Shown here piece after piece: positions 50,849 to 59,731 of a stretch of DNA of 64,000 bases. The notes beneath the pieces are model-generated. The model was not told the DNA's origin. It saw only the letters and a program-made list of their open reading frames with translations, and ran no database searches. The stretch lies in NCBI RefSeq assembly GCF_001281405.1, contig NZ_CP010401.1, positions 954,001-1,018,000 on the forward strand. The letters run 5' to 3'. Positions within the stretch are counted from its first letter, which is position 1. Each line of letters begins with the position of its first letter. This DNA comes from Bartonella ancashensis. Its GTDB lineage: Bacteria; Pseudomonadota; Alphaproteobacteria; Rhizobiales; Rhizobiaceae. Made by a program: the position numbers and the translations under genes.

Positions 50849-51850
50849 TTGGCTGCTCCTTTCGATGATTTTCATGCATTGCTAACAACTTTACCTACCA
50901 TTGACGAATTTTTTGTAACTTTAGCAAAAAAGCGGCAAATAAAATTGAAAAAGTCACGGGGAAAACTAGGAAAATTAGAAGAGATTGCAATTTGGTACGC
51001 TGGATGGAGAGCTGAAGAAAAACCAGTTATAAACAAACCGTTTGTGGCTATTTTTTCTGGAAATCATGGTGTTACTGATCAAAATATCACACCATTACCA
51101 AGATCTGTAACGCAGCAAAGAGTTGATAATTTTTCAGTAGGAGGGGGCGTTATTAATCAAATTTGTGCATCTTATGATCTTGGATTGAAAGTATTTGATC
51201 TGGCACTGGAATATCCAACAATGGATATTACTAAGGGAGCAGCAATGGATGAACGTACTGCAGCTGCAACAATGGCATTTGGGATGGAAGCAATTGCAGG
51301 AGGAACAGATCTTTTGTGTATAGGCGAAATGGGTATTGGAAATACGACTATTGCCTCAGCTCTATGTTTTGCTTTGTTTGGTGGAGAAGCTGAAGAATGG
51401 GTAGAATCTGATACAAGTTCTATGAGTGATTTTTATCAAAATAAAATAAAGGTAGTAAAACAAGCAATTTCTTTACATAAGGATTTTTTCAATGATCCTT
51501 TTGATATTATGCGCTACTTAGGGGGACGTGAAATTGCTGCTATGGTTGGGGCTATTTTGGCTGCAAGAATGGAAAGGATTCCTGTTATTCTAGATGGTTT
51601 TGTAGCAACTGCGGCAGCAGCGATTCTCTATAAGATATATCCAATGGCTCTTGATCATACTATTATCAGTCATATCTCTAAGGGAACAGCACATAGCAAG
51701 CTTTTAGAAAAAATTGAGAAAAGACCACTTTTAGATTTAGAAATAGATCTTGGTGAAGGGGCAGGTGCAGCTATAGCAGCTGGTGTGGTTAAGGCAAGCG
51801 TTTTAGTTCATGCGCAAACAACACTGCTAGAAGAGAAAAATGGTATCTAA
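50849..51850 (+). CDS. cobT: Nicotinate-nucleotide:dimethylbenzimidazole phosphoribosyltransferase
   Basis: CobT transfers ribose phosphate from nicotinate mononucleotide to dimethylbenzimidazole, activating the lower ligand of vitamin B12. The 333-residue protein shows 'FSGNHGVTDQNITPLP', 'FSVGGGVINQI', 'IGEMGIGNTTIASAL' for nucleotide binding and the catalytic Glu in 'LDLGEGAGAA' near the C terminus. The start is TTG 50849, weakly preceded by GAAGGT; no ATG suits the N terminus. No other cobalamin gene is in the window, so it may serve cobinamide salvage. This is the SAM-independent transferase, not the cobaltochelatase subunit also called CobT. Confidence 0.92.
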   Translation: MAAPFDDFHALLTTLPTIDEFFVTLAKKRQIKLKKSRGKLGKLEEIAIWYAGWRAEEKPVINKPFVAIFSGNHGVTDQNITPLPRSVTQQRVDNFSVGGGVINQICASYDLGLKVFDLALEYPTMDITKGAAMDERTAAATMAFGMEAIAGGTDLLCIGEMGIGNTTIASALCFALFGGEAEEWVESDTSSMSDFYQNKIKVVKQAISLHKDFFNDPFDIMRYLGGREIAAMVGAILAARMERIPVILDGFVATAAAAILYKIYPMALDHTIISHISKGTAHSKLLEKIEKRPLLDLEIDLGEGAGAAIAAGVVKASVLVHAQTTLLEEKNGI

Positions 51851-51873
51851 AAAACGAAAAATCTCTACAAAAC

Positions 51874-51900
51874 ATGAAGAAATATTCTTCATCTGTTTTC
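51874..51900. terminator. Bidirectional terminator between cobT and the Lrp gene
   Basis: ATGAAGAA at 51874-51881 pairs with TTCTTCAT at 51885-51892 around a three-base loop. T-rich sequence follows on the plus strand, and on the minus strand the exit side is also T-rich. It overlaps the last bases of the minus-strand regulator gene and sits 24 bases after the cobT stop. Confidence 0.5.
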
Positions 51901-52368
51901 CTTTTCTAATATTATATAATCAAGAGGAAGTTCTGTGGTGTATTTAATTTGTTCCATAGCAAAAGAAGAAGATACGTCGTAGATATCAATCTGCGTAGTT
52001 AGCTTTTTATAAAAAATATCATAAGATTCAATGTTAGGAACTACAACACGTAGTAAATAGTCTATATCTCCGTTCATTCTATAAAATTCAATGACTTCGC
52101 GAAATTCATGAATAATTTTTGAAAAGCGCTTAAACCACTCGTGACTATGCGAATTGACGCGGATGGAAACAAAAACGGTAACATGTACATTCACTTTTTG
52201 AGGAGAAAGGATAGCAACACGGCGCTGGATTACGCCATCTTCTTCAAGTTTCTGAATTCTTCTCCAACAAGGAGTTGTGGAAAGCCCAACTTTTTTAGCA
52301 ATATCAGCTACGGAGAATGTAGCATCTTCTTGTAATAAACAAAGGATTTTTCGATCAAGGCGGTCCAT
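51889..52368 (-). CDS. Lrp/AsnC-family transcriptional regulator
   Basis: The 159-residue protein has an N-terminal AsnC-type helix-turn-helix ('DRLDRKILCLLQEDATFSV' and 'LSTTPCWRRIQKLEEDGVI', around residues 2-45) and a C-terminal RAM ligand-binding domain with 'FYRMNGDIDYLLRVVV'. It should bind DNA as a dimer or octamer and respond to an amino acid. It is convergent with cobT, and the gene normally controlled by such a divergent regulator (for example putA or an exporter) is missing; the 436 bases beyond its start hold no recognisable gene. ATG 52368 is used. Confidence 0.9.
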   Translation of the reverse strand: MDRLDRKILCLLQEDATFSVADIAKKVGLSTTPCWRRIQKLEEDGVIQRRVAILSPQKVNVHVTVFVSIRVNSHSHEWFKRFSKIIHEFREVIEFYRMNGDIDYLLRVVVPNIESYDIFYKKLTTQIDIYDVSSSFAMEQIKYTTELPLDYIILEKENR

Positions 52369-52804
52369 ATTTCTCTTCCAAGTATTAAAACTTACAAAAA
52401 TTAACGGATTAAAAGACGAAGATACACAATGGGACTATAGTAATCACGAAGTAGCATTGCAGTCCAAGAGTACTTTTTGCTATAGTGGGTAAGGTAAAAT
52501 GGCGACATCATGTTCTTTGATTGACCTGCATAAATTTCTTTAATGGTAGTAAGTGGTCTATGATAGCCCTATATTTTAATTCTGAAATGTGCCATTTTTG
52601 TGCATAATTACCCATCAATGGTAAGGGGAAATCTTATCCAGCCGTGGCTTGAATATTTTAAAATTATATATCTCTTTATATTGAATTAGATTCACCGTAG
52701 TCATAATCAGAAAATTATGTCTATGATGGCAAACAAGAATTTGTTGGTGAGGACATATATACGGAGAGTTATACCTTCAGAAAACTATATATAATTTTAA
52801 TATT
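52369..52804. other. Gene-free stretch between the Lrp gene and the nuclease gene
   Basis: About 430 AT-rich bases upstream of the Lrp regulator and downstream of the nuclease. Lrp regulators often control a divergent neighbour, but only short interrupted frames are present. I see no identifiable remnant. Confidence 0.45.
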
Positions 52805-53356
52805 CTACTTTATTTTTCTATATGAAGATGATTTTCGCCATTGTTGTGGCCGTTGGAAATATGATCTCCATATTCCCCTTTTTTCCTCCCTGGCTTCTTT
52901 TTCTTCCCGAGGATATTCGTAGTAACTTACAGCCCAACCTTTATGCACCATCGCAGCATTTATGTTATTGATGTCTTTTGTTCGACAGGTAGCAATAATA
53001 CGATGATATTTATCTCTTTTATTCCAATGACATGTAATCATTCTATTTGATATGAGCTTTTCTAAATTCTTCTTCGCTCTAAGACCACAAGGGTATCTCT
53101 CATTTTTTATACCGCAAAATTGGCCAAGTTCGGGAGCATCGATTCCTGAAAGTCGGACCATAATATTAGATATTACAATTGAATCGCCATCGATAACTTT
53201 TGCATAACCTCTAATGGTTTTAGAAGTAGAAATTTTTTTTTGTATTTGAACAAAATTTTTACAGAGTACTGGACTCGAAAAAACAAAAATTGTTACAAAA
53301 AATCCTAAAGTGAAAACTTTCTTTTTTAAATATGTTTTGGGAATAAGAAAATTCAT
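52805..53356 (-). CDS. Exported thermonuclease-like (SNase) protein
   Basis: The 183-residue product begins with a basic, then hydrophobic signal peptide ('VFTLGFFVTIFVFSSPVLC') and then a staphylococcal-nuclease fold: 'VIDGDSIVI', 'VRLSGIDAPELGQ' with the catalytic Arg and Glu, and 'DKYHRIIATC' with the second catalytic Arg. It should be a calcium-dependent nuclease acting outside the cytosol, for example in scavenging nucleic acid. Two extra Cys pairs in the domain may form disulfides. The C-terminal tail is Arg/Lys/Ser-rich. ATG 53356 is used. A small membrane-protein frame ends eight bases upstream. Confidence 0.86.
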   Translation of the reverse strand: MNFLIPKTYLKKKVFTLGFFVTIFVFSSPVLCKNFVQIQKKISTSKTIRGYAKVIDGDSIVISNIMVRLSGIDAPELGQFCGIKNERYPCGLRAKKNLEKLISNRMITCHWNKRDKYHRIIATCRTKDINNINAAMVHKGWAVSYYEYPREEKEAREEKRGIWRSYFQRPQQWRKSSSYRKIK

Positions 53357-53364
53357 TACTTTAA

Positions 53365-53601
53365 TTAGCTAATAACCGTAAAATTATATAACAAAAAAAT
53401 GCAACACAAATTGCCAAAAATAACGAAAAATAAAGACCCTATATAAGAGTTGAGTGCAATTTTCTGTTGTAATGATACCAAAAAGATATCAACGGCAAAA
53501 ACGGAAGCACTTATTAGACTAACCACAGACACAATGATTAGCAGTATTTCCACAATATAGAAGCACAGCGCACACAAGAACAATGTACAGAAGAACCTCA
53601 A
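53365..53601 (-). CDS. Possible small two-segment membrane protein, unrecognised
   Basis: This frame of up to 78 residues has two hydrophobic stretches ('ALCFYIVEILLIIVSVVSLI' and 'SLFFVIFGNLCCIFLLYNF') and ends eight bases before the nuclease start on the same strand. The only start at the left end is TTG with a weak site. AT-rich DNA often yields hydrophobic frames by chance, so I hold this loosely. If real it could be translated together with the nuclease. Confidence 0.25.
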   Translation of the reverse strand: MRFFCTLFLCALCFYIVEILLIIVSVVSLISASVFAVDIFLVSLQQKIALNSYIGSLFFVIFGNLCCIFLLYNFTVIS

Positions 53602-53709
53602 AACGGAAAGAAGTTACATACAGAACACACTAGCTCATCGAAAGGAAGTACCCAAAAACGTTCTAATCTTATCCATAGTTTTTCACTTAGGAACAAGAAA
53701 ACAAATCAA

Positions 53710-53877
53710 CTACTTAATTTTAGCTTCTTTAAAATTAACATGCTTCTTCGCAATAGGATCATACTTACGCTTACTCATCTTATCTGTCATTGTACGGCTA
53801 TTTTTCTTTGTCACATAAAAAAAACCGGTATCCGCAGTTGATAAAAGCTTAATCTTAATTGTTGCTGCCTTGGCCAT
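53710..53877 (-). CDS. rpmG: Ribosomal protein L33
   Basis: This 55-residue protein of the large ribosomal subunit begins '[20 protein letters not shown]' and continues with '[10 protein letters not shown]' and '[10 protein letters not shown]', the L33 signature. It is of the form without the CxxC zinc pairs, so it is zinc-independent. Start ATG 53877 has AGGA-containing sequence ahead. It lies next to rnr and topA as in other Rhizobiales, but the DUF983 and NUDIX genes usually between rpmG and rnr are absent, leaving a 512-base gap. Confidence 0.96.
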   Translation of the reverse strand: MAKAATIKIKLLSTADTGFFYVTKKNSRTMTDKMSKRKYDPIAKKHVNFKEAKIK

Positions 53878-53964
53878 GATAAGGGTCCTATTACATTAAA
53901 AACAACACCACTGTGCTATCAATAATTTACTTTTTTGATTGGATTATGTTCCTCGATCAACCTA

Positions 53965-53993
53965 CGTATGTTACAAAAAAAGTCAAGGGTCAA
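53965..53993 (-). promoter_or_regulatory. Possible promoter of rpmG
   Basis: On the minus strand TTGACC (53988-53993) and CATACG (53965-53970) are 17 bases apart, about 90 bases before the rpmG start. The -35 box is close to consensus but the -10 box is poor. Confidence 0.3.
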
Positions 53994-54389
53994 TTGCTAA
54001 TTGTGCATTGATTAGAAAAAAGTTAAAACGACCTATAATCATAGGTTAAAACAATACATGATCCTAAAAGACAAGCGATTTTAACAAAATACTCTCTTAT
54101 CACTTTATAGTTGAATAAAAACTCACTTACATATTTTAAAATATAATTGTACTCTCAATAAGAAAAAAGCTTGCACTCTTCAAAAAGTATATTGATAGTT
54201 CTATATGATTTTGAGTTATAAAAATTATCATTATACATTCAAAAAAATCCCAAATATCATAATTTATTAATATTTAATTATTTTTGCTCGCAACAAATTC
54301 AAAAAATATTAATCCTTGTGTGAGTTATTAGGCAGTAGGATAACTTAATTTAATACATTTCTATGAGATCTTCATAAATTAGGTACATC
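53994..54389. other. Gene-free stretch between rpmG and rnr
   Basis: AT-rich sequence with stops in all frames. A DUF983 gene and a NUDIX gene commonly lie here in Rhizobiales; I find no trace of either. A small palindrome, CCTAT/ATAGG, occurs near 54031-54044. Confidence 0.45.
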
Positions 54390-56468
54390 TCATGTAATGT
54401 TTTTTCTTTGATAAAAATCAGATCGTTTCTTTTTTATTGGGTATTTTTCTTCGTTGTAGGAAGAAGATGAAAAGCTTGATGGGTGAGGTTCTGTTAATAT
54501 TTTAAGGCACAAAGAACCAGAAATGGGTTGTACTTCTACAAGTTTTATCTCTACTTTATCACCAATTTGGTAGCATTTTTTGCTATACTTTCCTACAAGA
54601 GCATGCTGCTCTTCATTAAGGTGGTAATGATCTTTCCTAAGAGTAGAAATAGGTACAAAACCATCTGTATGAAGATTATCAAGTAGAATGAAAAGACCTG
54701 CTTTTGTAACTCCAGAAATGCGACCCGTAAATATATGCCCAACTTTATTTTCTAAATAGTGTGCAATAAGTCGATCAACGGTTTCTCTTTCAGCTATCAT
54801 TGCTCGGCGTTCATGAGAAGATATTTGTATGGCAATTTGTGCAAGATTTTGTTCCTGTTTATCTTCGAGGGTATCATCCCCTAATTGTAAAGCTTTGATA
54901 AGTGCTCGGTGAACAATAAGATCAGCATAACGACGGATAGGTGACGTAAAATGCGTATAATTTTGCAAATTTAAACCAAAATGCCCTCTATTTTTAGGAT
55001 GATATTCGGCTTGAGATTGGGAACGCAAGATCACTTGATTTATAAGTTCTTGTTTTTGTGTATTACTGACATTTATAAGAATACTGTTCAATTTTTTTGA
55101 TGTAAGTTCTTCTTTTTTAGAGAGAACTATTTCAAAATTATGCAAAAAATTATAGAGTGTTTCTTGTTTAGCAAGGGAGGGTTTGTCATGAATACGATAA
55201 ATAAAAGGTTGCTGATGTCTTTTTAATGTTTCGGCAGCAGATACATTGGCCTGTATCATAAATTCTTCTATTAAACGGTGTGCTTCCAAACGAGGTGGAA
55301 TTATAATATCTTTAATTCGCCCTTGATCATCAAGAATAATCTTTTTTTCAGATATCTCTAACTCTAATGGTTGTCGGCTGTTGCGTGCAATTTTTAAGCT
55401 ATCATAAGCTTCCCATAATGGCTTTAGGATATTTTCAAGGAGAGAAACTGTTTTTTCATTCACATTGCCCTCAATAGCGTATTGTACTTCTTGATATGAT
55501 AATTTTGCTATTGTTCGCATTGTAATACGATGAAAGCTATGTTGACGTTTGTTGCCATTGGCATCAAATATCATACGAACGGCTAGGGCAGGCCTGTCTT
55601 CTCCTTCACGCAGAGAACACAAATTATTTGAAATAAACTCAGGCAGCATTGGTATAACTTTACCTGGAAAATAAATAGAATTTCCTCTCTTAAATGCTTC
55701 TTTATCTAATGCACTATCTGTTTTTACATAATAAGAAACGTCTGCGATCGCGACAATGATAATCCAACCACCTTCATTAGTGGGGTCTTTATCTTTTGTT
55801 GTGTAAACTGCATCATCATGATCTTTTGCATCTGGTGGATCAATTGTAATGAATGGTAAATTCCTCCAATCTTCACGGTTGACGGTATTGGAAGGCTTTA
55901 TATTTTCTACTTGTTCAAGCACATTTTTAGGGAAGTGATAGGGAATCTCTTTTGAAATAAGAGAAATTATTGCCAGTTCTTTTTCATCAGTAATATGTCC
56001 TAAAATATTTTTTATTATTATATTTTTTGAGTTAGAACGGGTACTTTTTGGGATTTCAGCTTCAATTAAATGGCCAGATTGTATGTTGTTATTTAAAGGT
56101 TTACAAACAATGAATCCTCTGTCTTTTTTTTCTAGCGGTAAAAACTGCCATTGATCATTTTCCAATTTTTTAACGATGCCGACAGTGGTTGTTTTTTTCT
56201 TATAAATTTTACGAACTATTCGTCCTGTATATGATGGAACTTGAGAATTTTTATTTAGGAAAGTTTTTACAAGAACATAATCTTCGACGCCAATATTTTT
56301 ATCCTTTTTAGAATGCAAAGGAAGAATTTTAACATCATGTTTTATGCTGTCATTCCAATTAATGGGTTGTGCAGTAAAACTACCATCATTGTTTCGTGCA
56401 CTAATTTTTACCACGACTATAGAAGGCAACTGAAGAAAAGGGATTAGTTTTTTATATTGTTTTAGCAT
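54390..56468 (-). CDS. rnr: Ribonuclease R, lacking the usual N-terminal helix-turn-helix
   Basis: RNase R is a processive 3'-to-5' exoribonuclease that degrades structured RNA. The 692-residue product has cold-shock-type OB folds, the RNB catalytic domain with the Asp cluster in 'FITIDPPDAKDHDDAVY' (near residues 205-221), 'GNSIYFPGKVIPMLPE', 'HFTSPIRRYADLIVHR', and a C-terminal S1 domain. The family normally has about 60-80 more N-terminal residues with a winged helix. Here ATG 56468 begins at the point equivalent to the linker after it, and an in-frame TAG lies five codons upstream. The 197 bases back to topA show no readable remnant of that domain. Confidence 0.92.
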   Translation of the reverse strand: MLKQYKKLIPFLQLPSIVVVKISARNNDGSFTAQPINWNDSIKHDVKILPLHSKKDKNIGVEDYVLVKTFLNKNSQVPSYTGRIVRKIYKKKTTTVGIVKKLENDQWQFLPLEKKDRGFIVCKPLNNNIQSGHLIEAEIPKSTRSNSKNIIIKNILGHITDEKELAIISLISKEIPYHFPKNVLEQVENIKPSNTVNREDWRNLPFITIDPPDAKDHDDAVYTTKDKDPTNEGGWIIIVAIADVSYYVKTDSALDKEAFKRGNSIYFPGKVIPMLPEFISNNLCSLREGEDRPALAVRMIFDANGNKRQHSFHRITMRTIAKLSYQEVQYAIEGNVNEKTVSLLENILKPLWEAYDSLKIARNSRQPLELEISEKKIILDDQGRIKDIIIPPRLEAHRLIEEFMIQANVSAAETLKRHQQPFIYRIHDKPSLAKQETLYNFLHNFEIVLSKKEELTSKKLNSILINVSNTQKQELINQVILRSQSQAEYHPKNRGHFGLNLQNYTHFTSPIRRYADLIVHRALIKALQLGDDTLEDKQEQNLAQIAIQISSHERRAMIAERETVDRLIAHYLENKVGHIFTGRISGVTKAGLFILLDNLHTDGFVPISTLRKDHYHLNEEQHALVGKYSKKCYQIGDKVEIKLVEVQPISGSLCLKILTEPHPSSFSSSSYNEEKYPIKKKRSDFYQRKNIT

Positions 56469-56665
56469 GAAGTGCTTATTCTAAAGGTCATGTGATATAT
56501 TCCTTACCGGTTATGACGGTCATTTTAAATGAGATATATAGGAAATTCTGTTTCTACTTTATACAACGGAAATTATGAGTTGATTGTAAAAGAACCTTAT
56601 GGCATCAAGAAACGCGTAAATTTTGAATGAATAAAAATATTTAACTCTTTCCTTTTGATTAAAAC

Positions 56666-59263
56666 TTATGATTTTTCTGCAGGGGAAGTTTTTTTAGATT
56701 TCTCTTTCTTCTTTGAACTTTGTTTTTTAGTACTTTTTATTTTAAGAGAAGTGGATGCTTTAGTCGATATAAGCTCTAACGCTTCTGAAAATGTTACTTT
56801 TGTTGGATCTTTATCTTTTGATAATGTTACATTGATTTTTTTCCAATTGATATATGGACCGTAACGTCCGTCACGTACGGTGATGCTTCCGCCATCTGGA
56901 TGATCACCTAACGTTGATAATATAGAAGAGATTGTTTTACGCTGGCTAGTTTTATTTTCTTTCTGTTCGGAAAGCATCACAACAGCATGGTTTATGCCAA
57001 TATTAAAAACATCGTCTACCTTCAAAAGGGTAGCATACTTGCTATCATGAATGAGATAAGGGCCGTACCTTCCAAGTGTAGCCGTAATCATTTTTCCTGT
57101 TTCGGGGTGTATTCCTACTTCACGTGGAAGTGATAATAAAGACAAAGCTTTGTTAATATCAACGTGATCTATTACCCACTCTTTAGGTATACTTAAGCGT
57201 TTGCTTTCCTTTCCTTCACCTAACTGAACGTAAGGTCCAAAGCGACCATTGCGAAGAGAAATATCCTTTCCTGTTATTGGATCAACACCAAGAATGATAG
57301 GTTCATCATTGCGTATAGCTTGCCTTTCTTCTCCAATGTTTGCGCCAAGTTGATTTGTGTATTTGCATTCAGGATAATGAGAACAACCAACAAATGCTCC
57401 ATAACGACCTAATTTTAATGATAACTGACCATCTTTACAAAGAGGGCAAGAACGGGGATCACTTCCATCTTCATGCGCAGGGAAGATAAGGGGGGCCAAT
57501 GTAACATTCAATGCATCAAGAATGTTTGTTATACGTAATTCTTGGATATTAGTGACTGATTCATTAAATCCAGTCCAAAAATCGTTCAAAACATCTTTCC
57601 AAAAAAGAGTTCCCTCTGATATGAGGTCTAATTTTTCTTCTAAATCTGCTGTGAAATCATATTCTATATAGCGATTAAAAAAGTTTTCAAGAAATGCCGT
57701 AACAATACGTCCCTTAGCATCCGGGATAAGTTTTCGTTTATCAATGACAATGTAATTACGATCACAAAGTGTTGCTAATGTAGATGCATAAGTTGAAGGA
57801 CGACCAATTCCCAACTCCTCAAGTTTTTTAATTAATGAAGCTTCAGAATAACGAGGAGGTGGTTCTGTGGAGTGTTGTATCGTTTCTATTTTCTCTTGTA
57901 CAAGGATTTCATTGACGTTGATTTTTGGTAATCGAGCTAGTTCATCTTGATTATCATTTATTTCATCGTTTTGATCAGAGTATGCGGCGATAAAACCATC
58001 AAAGCGGACAACAGAACCTGTCGCTCGCAAATTTGCACAGTTTTCCCCCTGTACTGCTTGAATTTCAACGATTGTACGCTCAATTTCAGCAGAACGCATT
58101 TGACTAGCGATAGTACGCTTCCATATTAATTCATATAATTTTGCTTGATCGTTATCAAGAAAACTACGAATTTTATCAGGGTGGTACCCAAAATTTGTTG
58201 GACGAATAGCTTCGTGTGCTTCTTGTGCATTTTTTGCTTTTGTTGAATAAAAGCGCGGTTTTTCAGGAAGATAGTTAATACCAAATGATGTACTTATTGC
58301 CTCTCGTGCTAAATCAATAGCTTCGGGAGCCATTTGTACACCATCAGTACGCATATAAGTGATGAGACCTGCTATTTCACCATTGATTTCAACACCTTCA
58401 TAAAGCTTTTGAGCTACTTGCATTGTACGAGATGCAGAAAAACCTAATTTTGAAGAAGAAGCTTGCTGTAACGTAGAAGTTGTAAAAGGCGGAAAAGGAT
58501 TTCTTTTTATAGGTTTTGCTTCAACACTTAGTGTGTGATATTCCGCTTTCTCCAAGACAGAACGAATTTCATCTGCTTGTTCTTGGGAACGAATATCAAG
58601 CTTTCCAAGTTTTTTTTTGTTAAATTCTATTAATTTCGTCTGTATGATATCGTTCCTAGGGGTTTTTAGGTTAGCTGCAACTGACCAATAATCTTCTTTA
58701 ATGAAACCTTCTATTTCTGATTCGCGATCACAAATGATGCGCAAAGCAACCGATTGAACACGACCAGCTGAGCGGGCGCCAGGTAATTTTCGCCACAATA
58801 CAGGTGAAAGCGTAAAACCCACAAGATAATCAAGAGCACGACGTGCAAGGTAAGCATTGACAAGAGATATATCAATATCACGTGGGTTGTTCATCGCATC
58901 AAGAACAGATTTTTTTGTGATGGCATTAAAAACAACACGCTTAACGGGTTTGCCATTTAATATTTTTTTCTGATTAAGAACATCAAGAATATGCCATGAG
59001 ATAGCTTCTCCTTCACGATCAGGGTCAGTTGCCAAAATGAGGCTATCTGATTCTTTAACAGCTTTAATTATTTCATTTAAGCGTTTTGCTGAAGCGGTAT
59101 CAATTTCCCATTTCATAGAGAAATCTTCATCGGGAAGAACAGAGCCATCTTTGGCCGATAAGTCACGAACATGTCCAAATGACGCCATGACCTTATACTG
59201 CTCTCCGAGATATTTGTTAATTGTTTTTGCTTTAGCTGGAGATTCAACGATGACAATATTCAT
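56666..59263 (-). CDS. topA: DNA topoisomerase I
   Basis: TopA relaxes negative supercoils. The 865-residue protein has the Toprim domain ('VIVESPAKAKTI' and 'LATDPDREGEAI'), catalytic Tyr303 in 'LITYMRTDG', and a C-terminal set of zinc-finger-like modules: one full four-Cys finger ('CPLC' and 'CSHYPEC', about residues 605-640), then three cysteine-free repeats such as 'RNGRFGPYVQLG', 'TLGRYGPYLI' and 'RDGRYGPYINW'. The tail is Lys/Ser-rich. ATG 59263 is preferred to TTG 59275 because the family begins 'MNIVIVESPAKA'. A 22-bp tandem duplication lies directly against the start. dprA follows upstream and rnr downstream, the normal order. Confidence 0.95.
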   Translation of the reverse strand: MNIVIVESPAKAKTINKYLGEQYKVMASFGHVRDLSAKDGSVLPDEDFSMKWEIDTASAKRLNEIIKAVKESDSLILATDPDREGEAISWHILDVLNQKKILNGKPVKRVVFNAITKKSVLDAMNNPRDIDISLVNAYLARRALDYLVGFTLSPVLWRKLPGARSAGRVQSVALRIICDRESEIEGFIKEDYWSVAANLKTPRNDIIQTKLIEFNKKKLGKLDIRSQEQADEIRSVLEKAEYHTLSVEAKPIKRNPFPPFTTSTLQQASSSKLGFSASRTMQVAQKLYEGVEINGEIAGLITYMRTDGVQMAPEAIDLAREAISTSFGINYLPEKPRFYSTKAKNAQEAHEAIRPTNFGYHPDKIRSFLDNDQAKLYELIWKRTIASQMRSAEIERTIVEIQAVQGENCANLRATGSVVRFDGFIAAYSDQNDEINDNQDELARLPKINVNEILVQEKIETIQHSTEPPPRYSEASLIKKLEELGIGRPSTYASTLATLCDRNYIVIDKRKLIPDAKGRIVTAFLENFFNRYIEYDFTADLEEKLDLISEGTLFWKDVLNDFWTGFNESVTNIQELRITNILDALNVTLAPLIFPAHEDGSDPRSCPLCKDGQLSLKLGRYGAFVGCSHYPECKYTNQLGANIGEERQAIRNDEPIILGVDPITGKDISLRNGRFGPYVQLGEGKESKRLSIPKEWVIDHVDINKALSLLSLPREVGIHPETGKMITATLGRYGPYLIHDSKYATLLKVDDVFNIGINHAVVMLSEQKENKTSQRKTISSILSTLGDHPDGGSITVRDGRYGPYINWKKINVTLSKDKDPTKVTFSEALELISTKASTSLKIKSTKKQSSKKKEKSKKTSPAEKS

Positions 59264-59309
59264 AATTTTATCCAAATGCTACAATAATTTTATCCAAATG
59301 CTACAATAA
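59263..59309. repeat. 22-bp tandem duplication abutting the topA start
   Basis: The unit at 59263-59284 is repeated exactly at 59285-59306, with three more matching bases after it. On the minus strand each copy contains TTTGGATAAAATTAT, so the probable ribosome-binding site (GGATAA) of topA is present twice, the nearer copy about 6 bases from ATG 59263. A recent slippage event is the simplest cause. Confidence 0.85.
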
Positions 59310-59524
59310 AAGTATTCCTTATAAACATTATTTCAAATGAATAGCCAATGACAATTGATCAAGAATACATAAAAATATATTATGCAACTTTTGGTTGTTA
59401 TTATATAAAATACTCTTTATAAGAGATTTACACCTTATTTTTTGTGTCTGATATAGAAGCATGCGGCAAATATTTAAGATGACATCTGTTGAGAGATAGA
59501 GAGAATGCTCAAGGATAGAAGGCT

Positions 59525-59731
59525 ATGTATATACATCATTTAAAAGTCATTCACTATATCACAGATATGTCAAAACAGATGAGTCATATGGCATGTCGAG
59601 CTGATAGTCCACTTTTGGCACTACTGTTGGATATGGTTGCTAAAGAGGGAGAGAGCATTCTTAATGATACTAAGACTCTTGAGAATAATGAAAATTCGAC
59701 AAAGAAACATAACCACCGGAATGTCGAGTAA
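59525..59731 (+). CDS. Possible small protein of 68 residues, unrecognised
   Basis: ATG 59525 follows an AAGGATAGAAGG purine stretch. The middle, 'YITDMSKQMSHMACRADSPL' followed by 'LALLLDMVAKEGESI', looks like an amphipathic helical pair and resembles small alphaproteobacterial proteins of unknown function in general style. The last 62 bases overlap the 3' end of dprA on the other strand, and the tail ('TKKHNHRNVE') is antisense to it. Composition and start site favour a real gene, but without a database match this stays tentative. Confidence 0.4.
   Translation: MYIHHLKVIHYITDMSKQMSHMACRADSPLLALLLDMVAKEGESILNDTKTLENNENSTKKHNHRNVE

Noticed and set aside
56469-56665. Hidden N-terminal domain of RNase R in a shifted frame
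   Set aside because: All three minus-strand frames have stops and no helix-turn-helix-like peptide; no single-base change restores a family match.
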